A stretch of DNA of 64,000 nt from Luteibacter sp. SG786 (GTDB lineage Bacteria > Pseudomonadota > Gammaproteobacteria > Xanthomonadales > Rhodanobacteraceae). How positions within the stretch are numbered: the stretch's first letter is position 1; each line of letters begins with the position of its first letter. The stretch lies in contig NZ_JAAOYX010000001.1 of NCBI RefSeq assembly GCF_011759605.1, forward strand, positions 372,001 to 436,000. Direction: 5' to 3'. Of the stretch, positions 36,257 to 45,537 are shown piece after piece. The notes beneath the pieces are model-generated. The model did no database searches. It was not told where the DNA came from and saw only the letters and a program-made list of their open reading frames with translations. The position numbers and the translations under genes were made by a program.

Positions 36257-37354
36257 ATGAAACGTAAGGGCTTGTTTTTGCTGATCGGCTTGGCCCTGGG
36301 CGGCGTGGGTGCCGTTCACGCGCAGGAATCCGCCGACACCGCGGGTAACGGCTATGACGGCCGCTGGTACATCGCCCCGACGGTTGGCGGTTACTACAAC
36401 GACACCGACCGCAACACGAACAGCCGCCAGGTTTACTACGGCCTGGGCTTCGGCAAGTTCATCTCCAACAACGCGTCGATCGACATCTTTGCCGACCGCA
36501 CCAAGCGCGACAACGATGGCGTTGGCCACTGGTCGAACAACAGCTACGGCGTTGCCGCCCGCTTCTACGCTGGTGCGTGGGACAGCTGGCGTCCGTACCT
36601 GCTCGCCGGTGTGATGGGCTCGTACCACCACAACCCGTCGGACAACGGTTGGTCCCCGGCCGCCGAGCTCGGCGTCGGCGTGTCCAAGACCATCACCGAC
36701 AGCTCCGACTTCCGCGTGGAAGCCGGCTACCGCTACGACTGGGACGACAAGACCAACGATAGCGAGAACGGCTACGGCGACTGGTTCCTCGGCTTCTCGA
36801 TCGTGTCGCGCTTCGGCGAGCCGCCGGCTGCTCCGGCTCCGGCCGCTGCTCCGGCCCCGGCTGCTCCGGACTGCTCCACGCTCGACACCGACGGCGACGG
36901 CGTGAACGATTGCGACGACAAGTGCCCGGCCACCCCGGCTGGCACCATCGTCGGCCCGGATGGTTGCCCGCAGAAGGTCGTCATCGACCTGCGCGGCGTC
37001 AACTTCAAGTTCGACCGCCCGAAGAAGGGCGAGACGAACATCGGCCCGACCCTGCAGGAGCCGACCAGCGAGTCGCTGGGCGTCCTCGACCAGGCTGTCG
37101 ACACCCTGCAGCGTTACCCGCAGGTCAAGGTCACGGTTGCCGGTTACACGGATAGCGTCGGTAAGGACGCTTACAACCAGGGTCTGTCCGAGCGTCGCGC
37201 GAAGATCGTGTACGACTACCTGACCTCGCACGGCATCGGTGCGGATCGTCTGGAAGGCCCGATCGGCCACGGCGAGAACAACCCGATCGACACGAACGAC
37301 ACGGCCGAAGGCCGCGCTCGCAACCGTCGTACCGAGCTCCAGGTTCAGCAGTAA
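36257..37354 (+). CDS. OmpA-family outer-membrane protein
   Basis: A 365-aa protein. The signal peptide is cut near VHA-QE. An N-terminal eight-strand-type barrel runs to about residue 190, then an Ala/Pro linker, a short calcium-binding TSP3-like repeat (DTDGDGVNDCDDKCPATPAG with two Cys pairs possible) and an OmpA C-terminal peptidoglycan-binding domain (VAGYTDSVGKDAYNQGLSERRA, then RNRRTELQV). It anchors the outer membrane to the cell wall. The start at 36257 has GAGGAG 6 nt ahead. It ends at a strong terminator. Confidence 0.9.
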   Translation: MKRKGLFLLIGLALGGVGAVHAQESADTAGNGYDGRWYIAPTVGGYYNDTDRNTNSRQVYYGLGFGKFISNNASIDIFADRTKRDNDGVGHWSNNSYGVAARFYAGAWDSWRPYLLAGVMGSYHHNPSDNGWSPAAELGVGVSKTITDSSDFRVEAGYRYDWDDKTNDSENGYGDWFLGFSIVSRFGEPPAAPAPAAAPAPAAPDCSTLDTDGDGVNDCDDKCPATPAGTIVGPDGCPQKVVIDLRGVNFKFDRPKKGETNIGPTLQEPTSESLGVLDQAVDTLQRYPQVKVTVAGYTDSVGKDAYNQGLSERRAKIVYDYLTSHGIGADRLEGPIGHGENNPIDTNDTAEGRARNRRTELQVQQ

Positions 37355-37394
37355 TCTGCCACGAACCGCTCGCAAGATCGGTAGCAACACGAAG

Positions 37395-37423
37395 GAGCCC
37401 GGCGAAAGCCGGGCTCTTTTTTT
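37395..37423 (+). terminator. intrinsic terminator of the ompA-like gene
   Basis: A 9-bp stem GAGCCCGGC-GAAA-GCCGGGCTC with a GNRA-type tetraloop is followed by seven T, 40 nt after the stop. Confidence 0.93.
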
Positions 37424-37549
37424 GTTCTTCGCGCATTACAGGGCGAGTACAGGCTTCGAGTCGACGCCACTGGCTTCGACAGGCTCGTCGTGGGGTTCGC
37501 TTGCCCGATCTTGCCAAAGCGCTGTACAGCCGAGCGTTTCGCAGGAGAC

Positions 37550-37680
37550 CTTGGTGCCCACCCTCGCTGCTCAGACAGGTCCTCCGCGTTCGAAAAGGAA
37601 GGCCGCGGCCGCGGCCCATGTGCTCAATCGGCCTTCGGCCGCTCACTTGTGCGGAACTCGCCTCGAGGGTGGACACCAAG
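37550..37680 (+). repeat. MITE-like repeat, copy A
   Basis: A 131-bp element with imperfect terminal inverted repeats (CTTGGTGCCCACCCTCG at the left; CGAGGGTGGACACCAAG at the right) and an interior with GCTCAGACAGGTCCTCCGCG, a GGCCGCGGCCGCGGCC palindrome and GGCCTTCGGCCGCTC. Copy B (37906-38039) is the same element in the opposite direction. No reading frame in it looks like a gene. The whole 37424-38231 stretch (about 800 bp) otherwise holds nothing recognisable. Confidence 0.8.
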
Positions 37681-37905
37681 TTCTCTTCCGGACGGTGAGG
37701 TAGCGTGGGGGGAGAGCCGCAGGCGTTCGATGCGGTGGCCTGCGCGAGCGATCCTTGAGATGTGACACGGTGCCCCGACAGGGGGCTGTCCGGAGTCACC
37801 CAAAGGCCTGACCAGCGCTCGCGAGGTGATGCTGCCCCGCTCGCAGCGGCTGCTGTTCGTGCCGGGCCAGCTCTCCGAACACGCCGCCTCAGTCATGGGG
37901 AGAGT

Positions 37906-38039
37906 CTTCGGTGTCCACCCTCGAGGCGAGTTCCGCACAAGAGAGCGGCCGAAGGCCAGATTGGTACACGGGCCGCGTAAGCGGCCCCACCTTTCCGAAC
38001 GCGGAGGACCTGTCTGAGCAGCGAGGGTGGACACCGAAG
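37906..38039 (-). repeat. MITE-like repeat, copy B (inverted)
   Basis: A 134-bp inverted copy of the element at 37550. It ends in CTTCGGTGTCCACCCTCG and CGAGGGTGGACACCGAAG. Most interior blocks are conserved; the central palindrome differs in sequence (GGGCCGCGTAAGCGGCCC) but keeps its pairing, which argues that the structure itself matters. Confidence 0.8.
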
Positions 38040-38231
38040 GCTCTGGCCCTACCGTCCGAGCAACGGCGGCGCCAGCCGCTGGCCACATGCATTCGCCTGG
38101 CGAATGAACCGTGGCATCCGGCAGCGTCCAAGGACTTCGGTGAAGCACCGAAGTTTCTTGCTCTGCGCGGAAGTCGGGGAAGTACTGCTACCCTTCGGAC
38201 GCATAGCCGTACGGACGTCCACAGGGGACCC

Positions 38232-38675
38232 ATGAAACTTGCGCCAGCCCTTCTGCTATTGACCTCGCTCGCCTGCGCGGGCTGTGCAACGCGTCCGCCG
38301 GTGCCCGCGCTGGTGCTTGCCGGCGATGCCGCGCATCCTGCTACGGCGGCAGGATGGGTGCGCACGGAACTGTATTTCGGACTGGGCACCGCCGATGGAA
38401 AGGGCGGGGTGGACGAGGCCGGATGGCGGGCCTTCCTCGACCAGGAGGTGACGCCTCGCTTTCCGAGCGGGCTGACGGTGGTCGATGCCTATGGGCAGTG
38501 GCAGGGCAAGGGGCAATCCGCGCCGGAGCGGTTGCGCTCCAAGGTAGTGGTGCTGCTGCATCCGGATACGCCGGCCCAGCGGATGGCGATCGATGCGATT
38601 CGCGCGGCATGGAAGGCCAGGACCGGCGACCAGTCGGTGCTGCGCGTGAGCCAGCCGGCGGAGGTGTCCTTCTGA
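38232..38675 (+). CDS. DUF3574-type lipoprotein
   Basis: A 147-aa protein with a signal peptide ending in a lipobox (LACAGC; Cys near residue 18). The mature part has the DUF3574 pattern: RTELYFGLGTADGKGGVDEAG, then WRAFLDQEVTPRFPSGLTVVDAYGQW. The role of the family is unknown. The start follows AGGGG. Its stop overlaps the next gene's ATG (TGATG), so it is coupled to the permease. Confidence 0.75.
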   Translation: MKLAPALLLLTSLACAGCATRPPVPALVLAGDAAHPATAAGWVRTELYFGLGTADGKGGVDEAGWRAFLDQEVTPRFPSGLTVVDAYGQWQGKGQSAPERLRSKVVVLLHPDTPAQRMAIDAIRAAWKARTGDQSVLRVSQPAEVSF

Positions 38676-40279
38676 TGGCCGTCGATTCCGTTCCGCGCCG
38701 CCGTTTCGGAGGCGGCGATCTCAACGGCGTGCTCGGACTCGTCGTGGACAATCTTTCGCTGCTGGCTTTCATGGCGAGCGCACTGGTGGGCATCTTCGGC
38801 ATGCCCGCCGATCTGGTCTTTCGCAGGATGTTCCCCGGCACCGCGCTTGGCGTCCTGCTGGGGAACCTCGCATACACCTGGATGGCCCGCCGGCTCGCCG
38901 CGCGCACGGGACGGTCGGACGTTACCGCGATGCCGCTGGGGATCGACGCGCCGACGAGCATCGGCATGGCCTTGCTGGTGCTCGGGCCGGCCTTCGCAGC
39001 GTATCGCCACGCGGGAATGGACGACATCGCCGCCGGCGAAGCCACGTGGCACCTCGGCATGGCCTCACTGGTGGTCATGGGCTTGCTGAAGTTCGTGCTT
39101 TCCTTCTTCGGTGCCTGGGTGCAGCGGTCGGTGCCGCGCGCGGGCCTGCTCGGGTCGATTGCGGGCATCGCGCTGGTGCTGATGGGTTTCCTGCCGCTGG
39201 TGGAGATCATGCGCGTGCCTGTCGTGGGCTTTGCGGGGCTCGGCATCGTGCTGTATGGCCTGGTGGCGAAGCGGCGATTGCCCTTCGGGATTCCGGGCGT
39301 GCTCGGTGCCTTCCTCGTGGGCGTGCTGCTTTACTACGGCCTGGGCCCGATGGGCCTGTTGGGCACGGGCTACCATCCGCCCGGCACATGGCAATGGCGG
39401 CTCGGCTTTCCCTGGCCCAATCTCGGGTTCCTGCAGGGCCTGCCCGCCACGGTGCCCTACCTTCCCCTCATTCTGCCGTTCGGCCTGCTCATGGTAGTGG
39501 GCGGCATCAACGTGACCGAAAGCGCCCGCGCGGCGGGCGACGACTATTCCACGCGCGACATCCTGTTGGTGGAGGCGCTTGCGACCCTGGTAGCCGGTTT
39601 CTGCGGCGGTGTGGCCCAGACCACGCCTTACATTGGGCAGCCGGCCTACAAGGCGATGGGTGCGCGCACGGGCTACACGTTCGTGACCGGCCTCGTGATC
39701 GGCCTGGGCGGAGTGCTGGGTTATCTGTCGAATCTGGTGGAACTGCTGCCGGTGGCCGTGCTGGCGCCTATCCTCGTTTTCGTCTCAATAGGTATCACCA
39801 CGCAGGCGTTCGAAGCCACGCCGCTGCGTTACGCGGGAGCGGTGGTCTTCAGCTTCTTCCCGGCGATCGCGCGGATGCTGGCAATCAAGCTGGGCGACCC
39901 GACCATCGTGGATCCGACTCGCTTCGCCGCGTTGTACGCCGACACCAGCCACGGTGTTCCGGCCATGGCCGTGATCGTGATCCTCGGTAACGGCTTCATC
40001 ATCACCTCCATGGTGTGGGCCAGCTTCGTGGTCGCCATGATCGACGGGCACGTGCGCAAAGCTGCGGGCATCGTGGCGCTGGGTGCTGTGCTGACGGCGT
40101 TCGGCCTGATCCATTCGGTGGAGCCGATAGGCGCGGTGTACCTGCCGTGGACCCTGGACGCCGCCGCGCAGGCGATGGTCTTGCCGTTCGTGGCGGCGTA
40201 TGGCGCGTTGGCCGTCGTCTTGCTGCTTCTGTCGCTGGGCGGCGGGGGAGCCCAGGAACGGGCGGTGGCCAAGGGTTGA
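38675..40279 (+). CDS. NCS2-like (xanthine/uracil-type) permease
   Basis: A 534-aa inner-membrane protein with about 12-14 helices. Segments such as DVTAMPLGIDAPTSIGMALLVLG and the VAQTTPYIGQPAYKAMGARTGYT stretch resemble nucleobase-cation symporter-2 and AzgA-like carriers, though the substrate-binding Gln/Glu pair could not be placed with confidence. The start at 38675 overlaps the DUF3574 stop by one base. The substrate is unknown; another carrier family is possible. Confidence 0.55.
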   Translation: MAVDSVPRRRFGGGDLNGVLGLVVDNLSLLAFMASALVGIFGMPADLVFRRMFPGTALGVLLGNLAYTWMARRLAARTGRSDVTAMPLGIDAPTSIGMALLVLGPAFAAYRHAGMDDIAAGEATWHLGMASLVVMGLLKFVLSFFGAWVQRSVPRAGLLGSIAGIALVLMGFLPLVEIMRVPVVGFAGLGIVLYGLVAKRRLPFGIPGVLGAFLVGVLLYYGLGPMGLLGTGYHPPGTWQWRLGFPWPNLGFLQGLPATVPYLPLILPFGLLMVVGGINVTESARAAGDDYSTRDILLVEALATLVAGFCGGVAQTTPYIGQPAYKAMGARTGYTFVTGLVIGLGGVLGYLSNLVELLPVAVLAPILVFVSIGITTQAFEATPLRYAGAVVFSFFPAIARMLAIKLGDPTIVDPTRFAALYADTSHGVPAMAVIVILGNGFIITSMVWASFVVAMIDGHVRKAAGIVALGAVLTAFGLIHSVEPIGAVYLPWTLDAAAQAMVLPFVAAYGALAVVLLLLSLGGGGAQERAVAKG

Positions 40280-40334
40280 TTTGCACGGACCGCGCGATCA
40301 CCCTTGAGAATTGCCCAGCCGGATAACCAAGACG

Positions 40335-40985
40335 ATGCCGACGAACCTGCCGCCGGTCACCCGGAACCTGCTGATCGCCAATATTCTGGTGTTCGCGCTG
40401 CAGTACCTCTTGCGCGACCAGGACACGCTGGCGCTGACGCGCTGGTTCGCCCTTTGGCCATACGGCCACGATATCGCCGTGGACCTCGGTGGCGGCGACG
40501 TGGCGGGCATCGGATTCCGTGTCTGGCAGCTGGTGACCTACGGCTTCATGCATGGCAGCGTCATGCACATCGTGTTGAACATGTACGCCCTGTACATGTT
40601 CGGCGGCCTCATCGAACGCGTGATGGGCGCGCGTCGTTTCACCATCTACTACTTCACCTGCCTGGTCGCGGCGGCCGTGGCGCAGCTGGCTGTCGTTTAT
40701 CTGTTCGAATCGGGACGCATGTATCCGACGGTGGGCGCCTCCGGCGCGGTGTTCGGTCTGCTGGGTGCGTTCGCCATGCTGTTCCCGCGCGAAAAGCTGA
40801 TGCTGATCCCCATTCCGATCGGCATTCCCGCGTGGTTGTTTGTCATTCTGTACGGCACGGCCGAGCTCATCTTCGGCGTCACCGGTACGCTCGCGGGCAT
40901 TGCACATTTCGCCCACCTCGGTGGCCTGGTGGCCGGGCTGTGCCTGCTATGGGCGTGGGGTGTCAGGCCGGGGCGGACCATGTAA
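40335..40985 (+). CDS. rhomboid-family intramembrane serine protease
   Basis: A 216-aa protein with six helices. Ser136 in GASGAVFG and His194 in AHFAHLGG form the catalytic dyad, and HIVLNMYALYMFG is the conserved HxxxN helix. It cuts membrane proteins within the bilayer. The start at 40335 was chosen over a TTG at 40311; the ribosome-binding site is weak in both cases. It stands alone after the permease (55-bp gap). Confidence 0.88.
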   Translation: MPTNLPPVTRNLLIANILVFALQYLLRDQDTLALTRWFALWPYGHDIAVDLGGGDVAGIGFRVWQLVTYGFMHGSVMHIVLNMYALYMFGGLIERVMGARRFTIYYFTCLVAAAVAQLAVVYLFESGRMYPTVGASGAVFGLLGAFAMLFPREKLMLIPIPIGIPAWLFVILYGTAELIFGVTGTLAGIAHFAHLGGLVAGLCLLWAWGVRPGRTM

Positions 40986-41176
40986 CGCCCGTGGATCCGC
41001 CCCCTCCGTTGCCGACAGGCCTTCGGGCGTATGCCTGCCGCTTCGTGGCGAATATCCGTCGGTGTCCGACGTCTCGCGAAGGCCTGCGCTGACCCGCATT
41101 TCGCCCCGCAGTGGCAGTTACATGCAGATGCGGGTCCTACAGTCGTCGACCCCTGATTCCACACAAGAGGTCGACG

Positions 41177-44100
41177 ATGACAATGCCCCCCGCACCCGCA
41201 CGCTTGCGGGTGCTGAGTACCCTGCTGGCCTCCGCGACGATGTCGTACCTGGCCGGCATGCCCGTCGCCGCGGCGCAACCGATGGGCTCATTCGGCGGCG
41301 AACGCCAACCGGTCGGCGCCGCCGGTTCTTTCGTCGCTGTTGGTAACGGCGTCGAACAGGCCGGGCCATCCGTTGCGTCGCCGGCGCGCAACGGCTGGCA
41401 CGCATCCCTCACGTTCGCCACCGTGGCCGATGCCAAGGCTTTCGAGGACATGTGCGCCAGGGTTGCCGCGGTGTCGCCGCCGGATCCGCGCGAGGTGGCC
41501 CGCGCCTTCATCCGTGAACACCTGAAGATCGACGGCGACGACTACGTGGTTGCGCATTTCCGCGGCCCTGGTGGGCGCCGCCGCGGCAAGCCAGACCACA
41601 CCGTTCCGCTGGTGGATGCGGTCATGGAGGCGTTCCCCGAGCAGGCCGGCTACAGCACGTTCGCCGCAGCCGCGGATACCGTTGGTGGATTGGGCGGCGG
41701 CGGACACAGCCCGAGCATCGTCGAAACCGGCGAGCACCTGATCCACGCGAGCAGCGTAAAGGGTGTGTTCGGCGACCTGTGGCATTTCCTCTGGAGCCGT
41801 ACGGCCCCCGGGTACCTGTACAACACCTTTTTCGCCAAGGGCAACGTGATCGAGACGGCGAAGGAGGAATCGCGCGATGTGGACGAGGCGTTCGGCATCT
41901 TCAGGGAAGGGGGCTTCACCGCGGAGTATGAGAGCCCGCATCGCCTGTCGGATGTACTCAATCATGCCAAGGCGCCAAGCGCATTCTCCGAACTGCCGTA
42001 CATCCTCCGCCTGAAAGGCGAGCTGGACACGTATTGGCGCGAGCACAGGGCGAACTGGGCCGTCGTCGCCCGTTACCAGTTCGTGCTCCGGGCACGCGCC
42101 GCGCATGCGTCCGGCTTGCTGGACGACAAGCAGTTCAAACTCGTGATGCACGGCGGCGCCCCGCATGTTCCGCTTTCCGGCCCCGTCACCCTCAACCACC
42201 TGCGCACGTCGTCGCGGGACGCGTCGGTGCAGATCCGTCGCTTTGACATCAACGGCTACACGGCGAGCAACCTTGTCCGCTTCATCGCCGACGACGGGAG
42301 CGAGGTGATGTACGTGCCCGGCTTCGATCCGTCGTTCGTGGTGGCTGGTAGCGAGCAGGCACTTCGACAGTGGGTGTATGGGCAGGCACAAGACCCGCAT
42401 GCGCTGGACGCACTGCTTTCGCATTTTTCCATCCAGGACAGCCAGGACGGCGTGTTCTGGACAGGCGTCAGGCACGGTCTGGAAAAGATCGGCAAGGGTC
42501 AGTGGCAGCACGACGGGCGCGCGATCGATCACACCAATGCCGCCATCGCGGGCGATGTCTTCGACGACATGCGGGACGCGACGGAACGCCGGACCCGCAC
42601 CGACGCCCTCGTGCAAACTCGCAACGCATGGGAAACATGGCGTGTCACCGTCAACCGCACGGCGGCGTTGCTGTCTCCCCTGGGGTTCGTCCGCCCCCTC
42701 GTCATTCCTGTGCAGGTGGCGCTCGCCGTCGTCGACACGGGTACGGGTATCGAACAGGGAGTGGACGGCAAAACCCTGGAAGAAAGGAAACGGGGATTCG
42801 AGCAGGCCGGCATGACACTGGTGTCGACGACGCTCACCGGGGTGGGACTTGGCGGCAAGCGCCCCGCCGAGTCCGGTGCCGATGTAGAGCCGGTGGCCGG
42901 ACGCCAGCCAACGTTCAAGCCGCCGCAGCGGATCAATGGCCGGGTCGGCTATCTGGCCAGCCCCGTGCGCGCACCGAGATTTCCCGGCCTGGGCAGCCGC
43001 ATCTACCTCAGCCCGGAAGGCCGTCTCGTGCGCTGGTCCGCCGCGGACTACGTCGAGCAGACATGGAAGCACTTACCTCACGGCGCCACGGAACTGTCGC
43101 CCGGTGTCTTCCGTGCCGGAGATAGGCGAATGGTGAAACTGGAAAACGGAAGGGCGGTGCAGATCGTCCCTGACGGTACCGGTTACCGCGCTCTGCTGCG
43201 CAATCGCACGTTAGGCCCGCGAGTCGCGCAGAAACGCGGTGCCGTGTGGGAGTTCGACTTCACCGACGGCAACCACATGCCCGGCAGTTACCTCTCGAAC
43301 GTCGTGGCGAACGAATATTCCGCGGACCCGCGCGCACTCAACCGGGCAGCGCAGGCGCTGGACCAGTTCGGATCGTCGGAAGCGAGTGTGCGCGATGCGG
43401 ATGAGCACGTGCCCGGTCCGCTGGCGCGGCTCGCGCTCGCGCATGGCATCCTCGAAACGCTTGCCGCGAGGTTGCGCGATCGCCATGCGGTCGGCTGGAC
43501 ACCCAGGGAAGTGGAATTGCTGCTTCCGTCCATCACGGAGCAGGTGAATCACCCCATCGCTCTCTTTGAAGGAGACGACTTCCAGTTTGGCAGGCGGCCG
43601 GACGGCACGGAATTCGATGCGCAGAGCATTCCGGACGGCACCATTCGCCTTCGCCATGCCAACGGACATTACGTCCTCTTCGGCGACCCCATGGCGGCGC
43701 CGTCGGCGTGGAATTCCATCTTCAAGCTGGTGGGCAGGGCGCTCGGCGATCTCGCTCATAGCGGCTGGGAAGAGCATTTCCGCCAGACGCTCGCCGAGAA
43801 CATCGAGGCGCGGTCGACCCTGCCGGAACTCCAGATCATCCACCGCCGGTGGATCGATCCGCTGGACCTTCCCAAAGGGAGAAAACAGGCACTGAAGGCG
43901 CTGTCCAGCCTGCGCCAGGCACTCGTCGATCCGCACACCTGGGTATCTGCGGACAAGGTGGCGAAGCTTCGTGCGGCGGACCAGTCGCGGCGTTCGGAAC
44001 TGTTCCTGGGTGAACGCGATCCATGGCCCGCGCTCGACGATGTGCTGGCGAGGAAGCACGACCCGCGAGTGCCGCACGAAGGGGCGGGTTCGCCATTCCT

Positions 44101-45523
44101 TATGCAGCTCCTCACGAGGATCGCCGAGGAACAGGATGGGCTGCTTCCGCGAGGCCTCGATCACCTGGTCGTGAAGACACCTTCGGTCCTTTCCGCGGCG
44201 GGCGCCGCAACGGCCGACCAGTGGAGCGTCGCCGGGCGCCACTACGTGCGGCTGCGTCACTTGGATGGCCGTACGCAAGTGGTCGAGACGGAAACGCCCG
44301 AGGCGGGCGACTACCTTCAGATACTGGCTCCGGGCGACGGTCCAAGCCGTGGCACGGGCCGCTATGTCGTCGATCTCAACGGCGAATGGTTTCCGGAGGA
44401 AGGCGTGCGCAACGGCCTCAATCTTATGCCCCCCGTGACCGACCTGCAGGCATTCGTGAATGTCGATGTGCGGCCGCCACCGGCGGTGGATACCGATTTC
44501 ACCGTTATCGAACGCATGGTCAACAGCATTCCGCAACCGATCCTTCGTCTCGTGGGAACATCGTTGCCGGAGGCAAGCTCCACGCCACAAGGTGCAGTGG
44601 AGTTCACCATCCGCAATCCGATTACCGGTGTGCCTGTGCGTTTCCCCACGCACCTCGACCTGGCAGGCAATCCGACCCCCCGTCCGTGGCGTGCCCCGTT
44701 GCCGCCGGACGCACTGGCGATCTCGCCGCCGGATCGTCAGCTCGTGATGCCCGTGCCGGAAAGCGGCGCGCCCAGCGCCGGCGCACCCGATGCGACCGCG
44801 TACCTGGCGATGCTCAGGGACGAACGGCCGATCAGTGCCTTCGTCGAAGCCGGTTTCGGCGATCGCCACATCAAGGTGCTGGTCCAGACGAGGCGTTTGC
44901 GAGGCCTTCTGCGGGAAGACGGACATGTCGCCGTCGTCGGCGCGACGCCGGAGCACGCCTTCACCCTGGTAATGCCGGCCGACGCGGATTCGCTTGGCTT
45001 CGTATCGGCGGGCGTAGCGGGTAGCCGTGCCTTCGCGAACTTGCCGCCCGACACCTATATCGTGGACCCGATGTATGGCGTCAGCACGACGGCGCGGGAC
45101 TATCCCTCCGCCATACGGGCAGTGGCCCGCGGCTGGGAGGCCGATGGCGTGTCGATGAAGCGGATCGAACGGAACGGCAGCGAGACCCGGGAATCGCCCG
45201 TGGCGTTTACCGAACGGCTCCTGGCGTCACCGATGAAGGCCAACCTCTGGAATCCAGAGGGCGATCCCATCTCGGAAACCGGATACGTCCGCTATATGCG
45301 CCGCCTTTATGAAAGGTACGGCACGCTGCGCCATGCCGGTCTCGACTGGCTGGGTAGCCGCGCCGCGAGACGCGACTACATGAGCTATTTCGCCAAGCCC
45401 TTCGACGTGATGCCGACATGGAACGCACCGCCGGCCACCGAGGCGGCTGCCAAGACCCTGCATGAACTCGCGCGCACGGCGGTGCAGGTTCTGGCGCCGC
45501 CCGGCTCGCCACCCGTGATGTAA
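41177..45523 (+). CDS. giant secreted protein A, dermonecrotic-toxin-like (DUF6543-type)
   Basis: A 1448-aa protein with a signal peptide (cut near AAA-Q). The start at 41177 has AGAGG 6 nt ahead; an upstream in-frame ATG at 41111 adds no signal. The N-terminal third resembles the large 'dermonecrotic toxin domain' (DUF6543) proteins of Pseudomonas: LKIDGDDYVVAHFRG, then a FDINGYTAS...RFIADDGSEVMYVPG block and EQALRQWV. A hydrophobic patch follows (LLSPLGFVRPLVIPVQVAL). The C-terminus has EHAFTLVM, TYIVDPMYGV and GLDWLGSRAARRDYMSYF blocks. It is a full-length paralog of the gene at 59666. No secretion-system or immunity gene is adjacent. The toxin role is inferred from family likeness only. 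Confidence 0.6.
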   Translation: MTMPPAPARLRVLSTLLASATMSYLAGMPVAAAQPMGSFGGERQPVGAAGSFVAVGNGVEQAGPSVASPARNGWHASLTFATVADAKAFEDMCARVAAVSPPDPREVARAFIREHLKIDGDDYVVAHFRGPGGRRRGKPDHTVPLVDAVMEAFPEQAGYSTFAAAADTVGGLGGGGHSPSIVETGEHLIHASSVKGVFGDLWHFLWSRTAPGYLYNTFFAKGNVIETAKEESRDVDEAFGIFREGGFTAEYESPHRLSDVLNHAKAPSAFSELPYILRLKGELDTYWREHRANWAVVARYQFVLRARAAHASGLLDDKQFKLVMHGGAPHVPLSGPVTLNHLRTSSRDASVQIRRFDINGYTASNLVRFIADDGSEVMYVPGFDPSFVVAGSEQALRQWVYGQAQDPHALDALLSHFSIQDSQDGVFWTGVRHGLEKIGKGQWQHDGRAIDHTNAAIAGDVFDDMRDATERRTRTDALVQTRNAWETWRVTVNRTAALLSPLGFVRPLVIPVQVALAVVDTGTGIEQGVDGKTLEERKRGFEQAGMTLVSTTLTGVGLGGKRPAESGADVEPVAGRQPTFKPPQRINGRVGYLASPVRAPRFPGLGSRIYLSPEGRLVRWSAADYVEQTWKHLPHGATELSPGVFRAGDRRMVKLENGRAVQIVPDGTGYRALLRNRTLGPRVAQKRGAVWEFDFTDGNHMPGSYLSNVVANEYSADPRALNRAAQALDQFGSSEASVRDADEHVPGPLARLALAHGILETLAARLRDRHAVGWTPREVELLLPSITEQVNHPIALFEGDDFQFGRRPDGTEFDAQSIPDGTIRLRHANGHYVLFGDPMAAPSAWNSIFKLVGRALGDLAHSGWEEHFRQTLAENIEARSTLPELQIIHRRWIDPLDLPKGRKQALKALSSLRQALVDPHTWVSADKVAKLRAADQSRRSELFLGERDPWPALDDVLARKHDPRVPHEGAGSPFLMQLLTRIAEEQDGLLPRGLDHLVVKTPSVLSAAGAATADQWSVAGRHYVRLRHLDGRTQVVETETPEAGDYLQILAPGDGPSRGTGRYVVDLNGEWFPEEGVRNGLNLMPPVTDLQAFVNVDVRPPPAVDTDFTVIERMVNSIPQPILRLVGTSLPEASSTPQGAVEFTIRNPITGVPVRFPTHLDLAGNPTPRPWRAPLPPDALAISPPDRQLVMPVPESGAPSAGAPDATAYLAMLRDERPISAFVEAGFGDRHIKVLVQTRRLRGLLREDGHVAVVGATPEHAFTLVMPADADSLGFVSAGVAGSRAFANLPPDTYIVDPMYGVSTTARDYPSAIRAVARGWEADGVSMKRIERNGSETRESPVAFTERLLASPMKANLWNPEGDPISETGYVRYMRRLYERYGTLRHAGLDWLGSRAARRDYMSYFAKPFDVMPTWNAPPATEAAAKTLHELARTAVQVLAPPGSPPVM

Positions 45524-45537
45524 GTTCTCGGCCCGGT

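Noticed and set aside
41112-41126. A sigma54-like TGGCAG...TGCA ahead of giant gene A
   Set aside because: The GG and GC are 11 nt apart, not 12, so it breaks the strict spacing rule.
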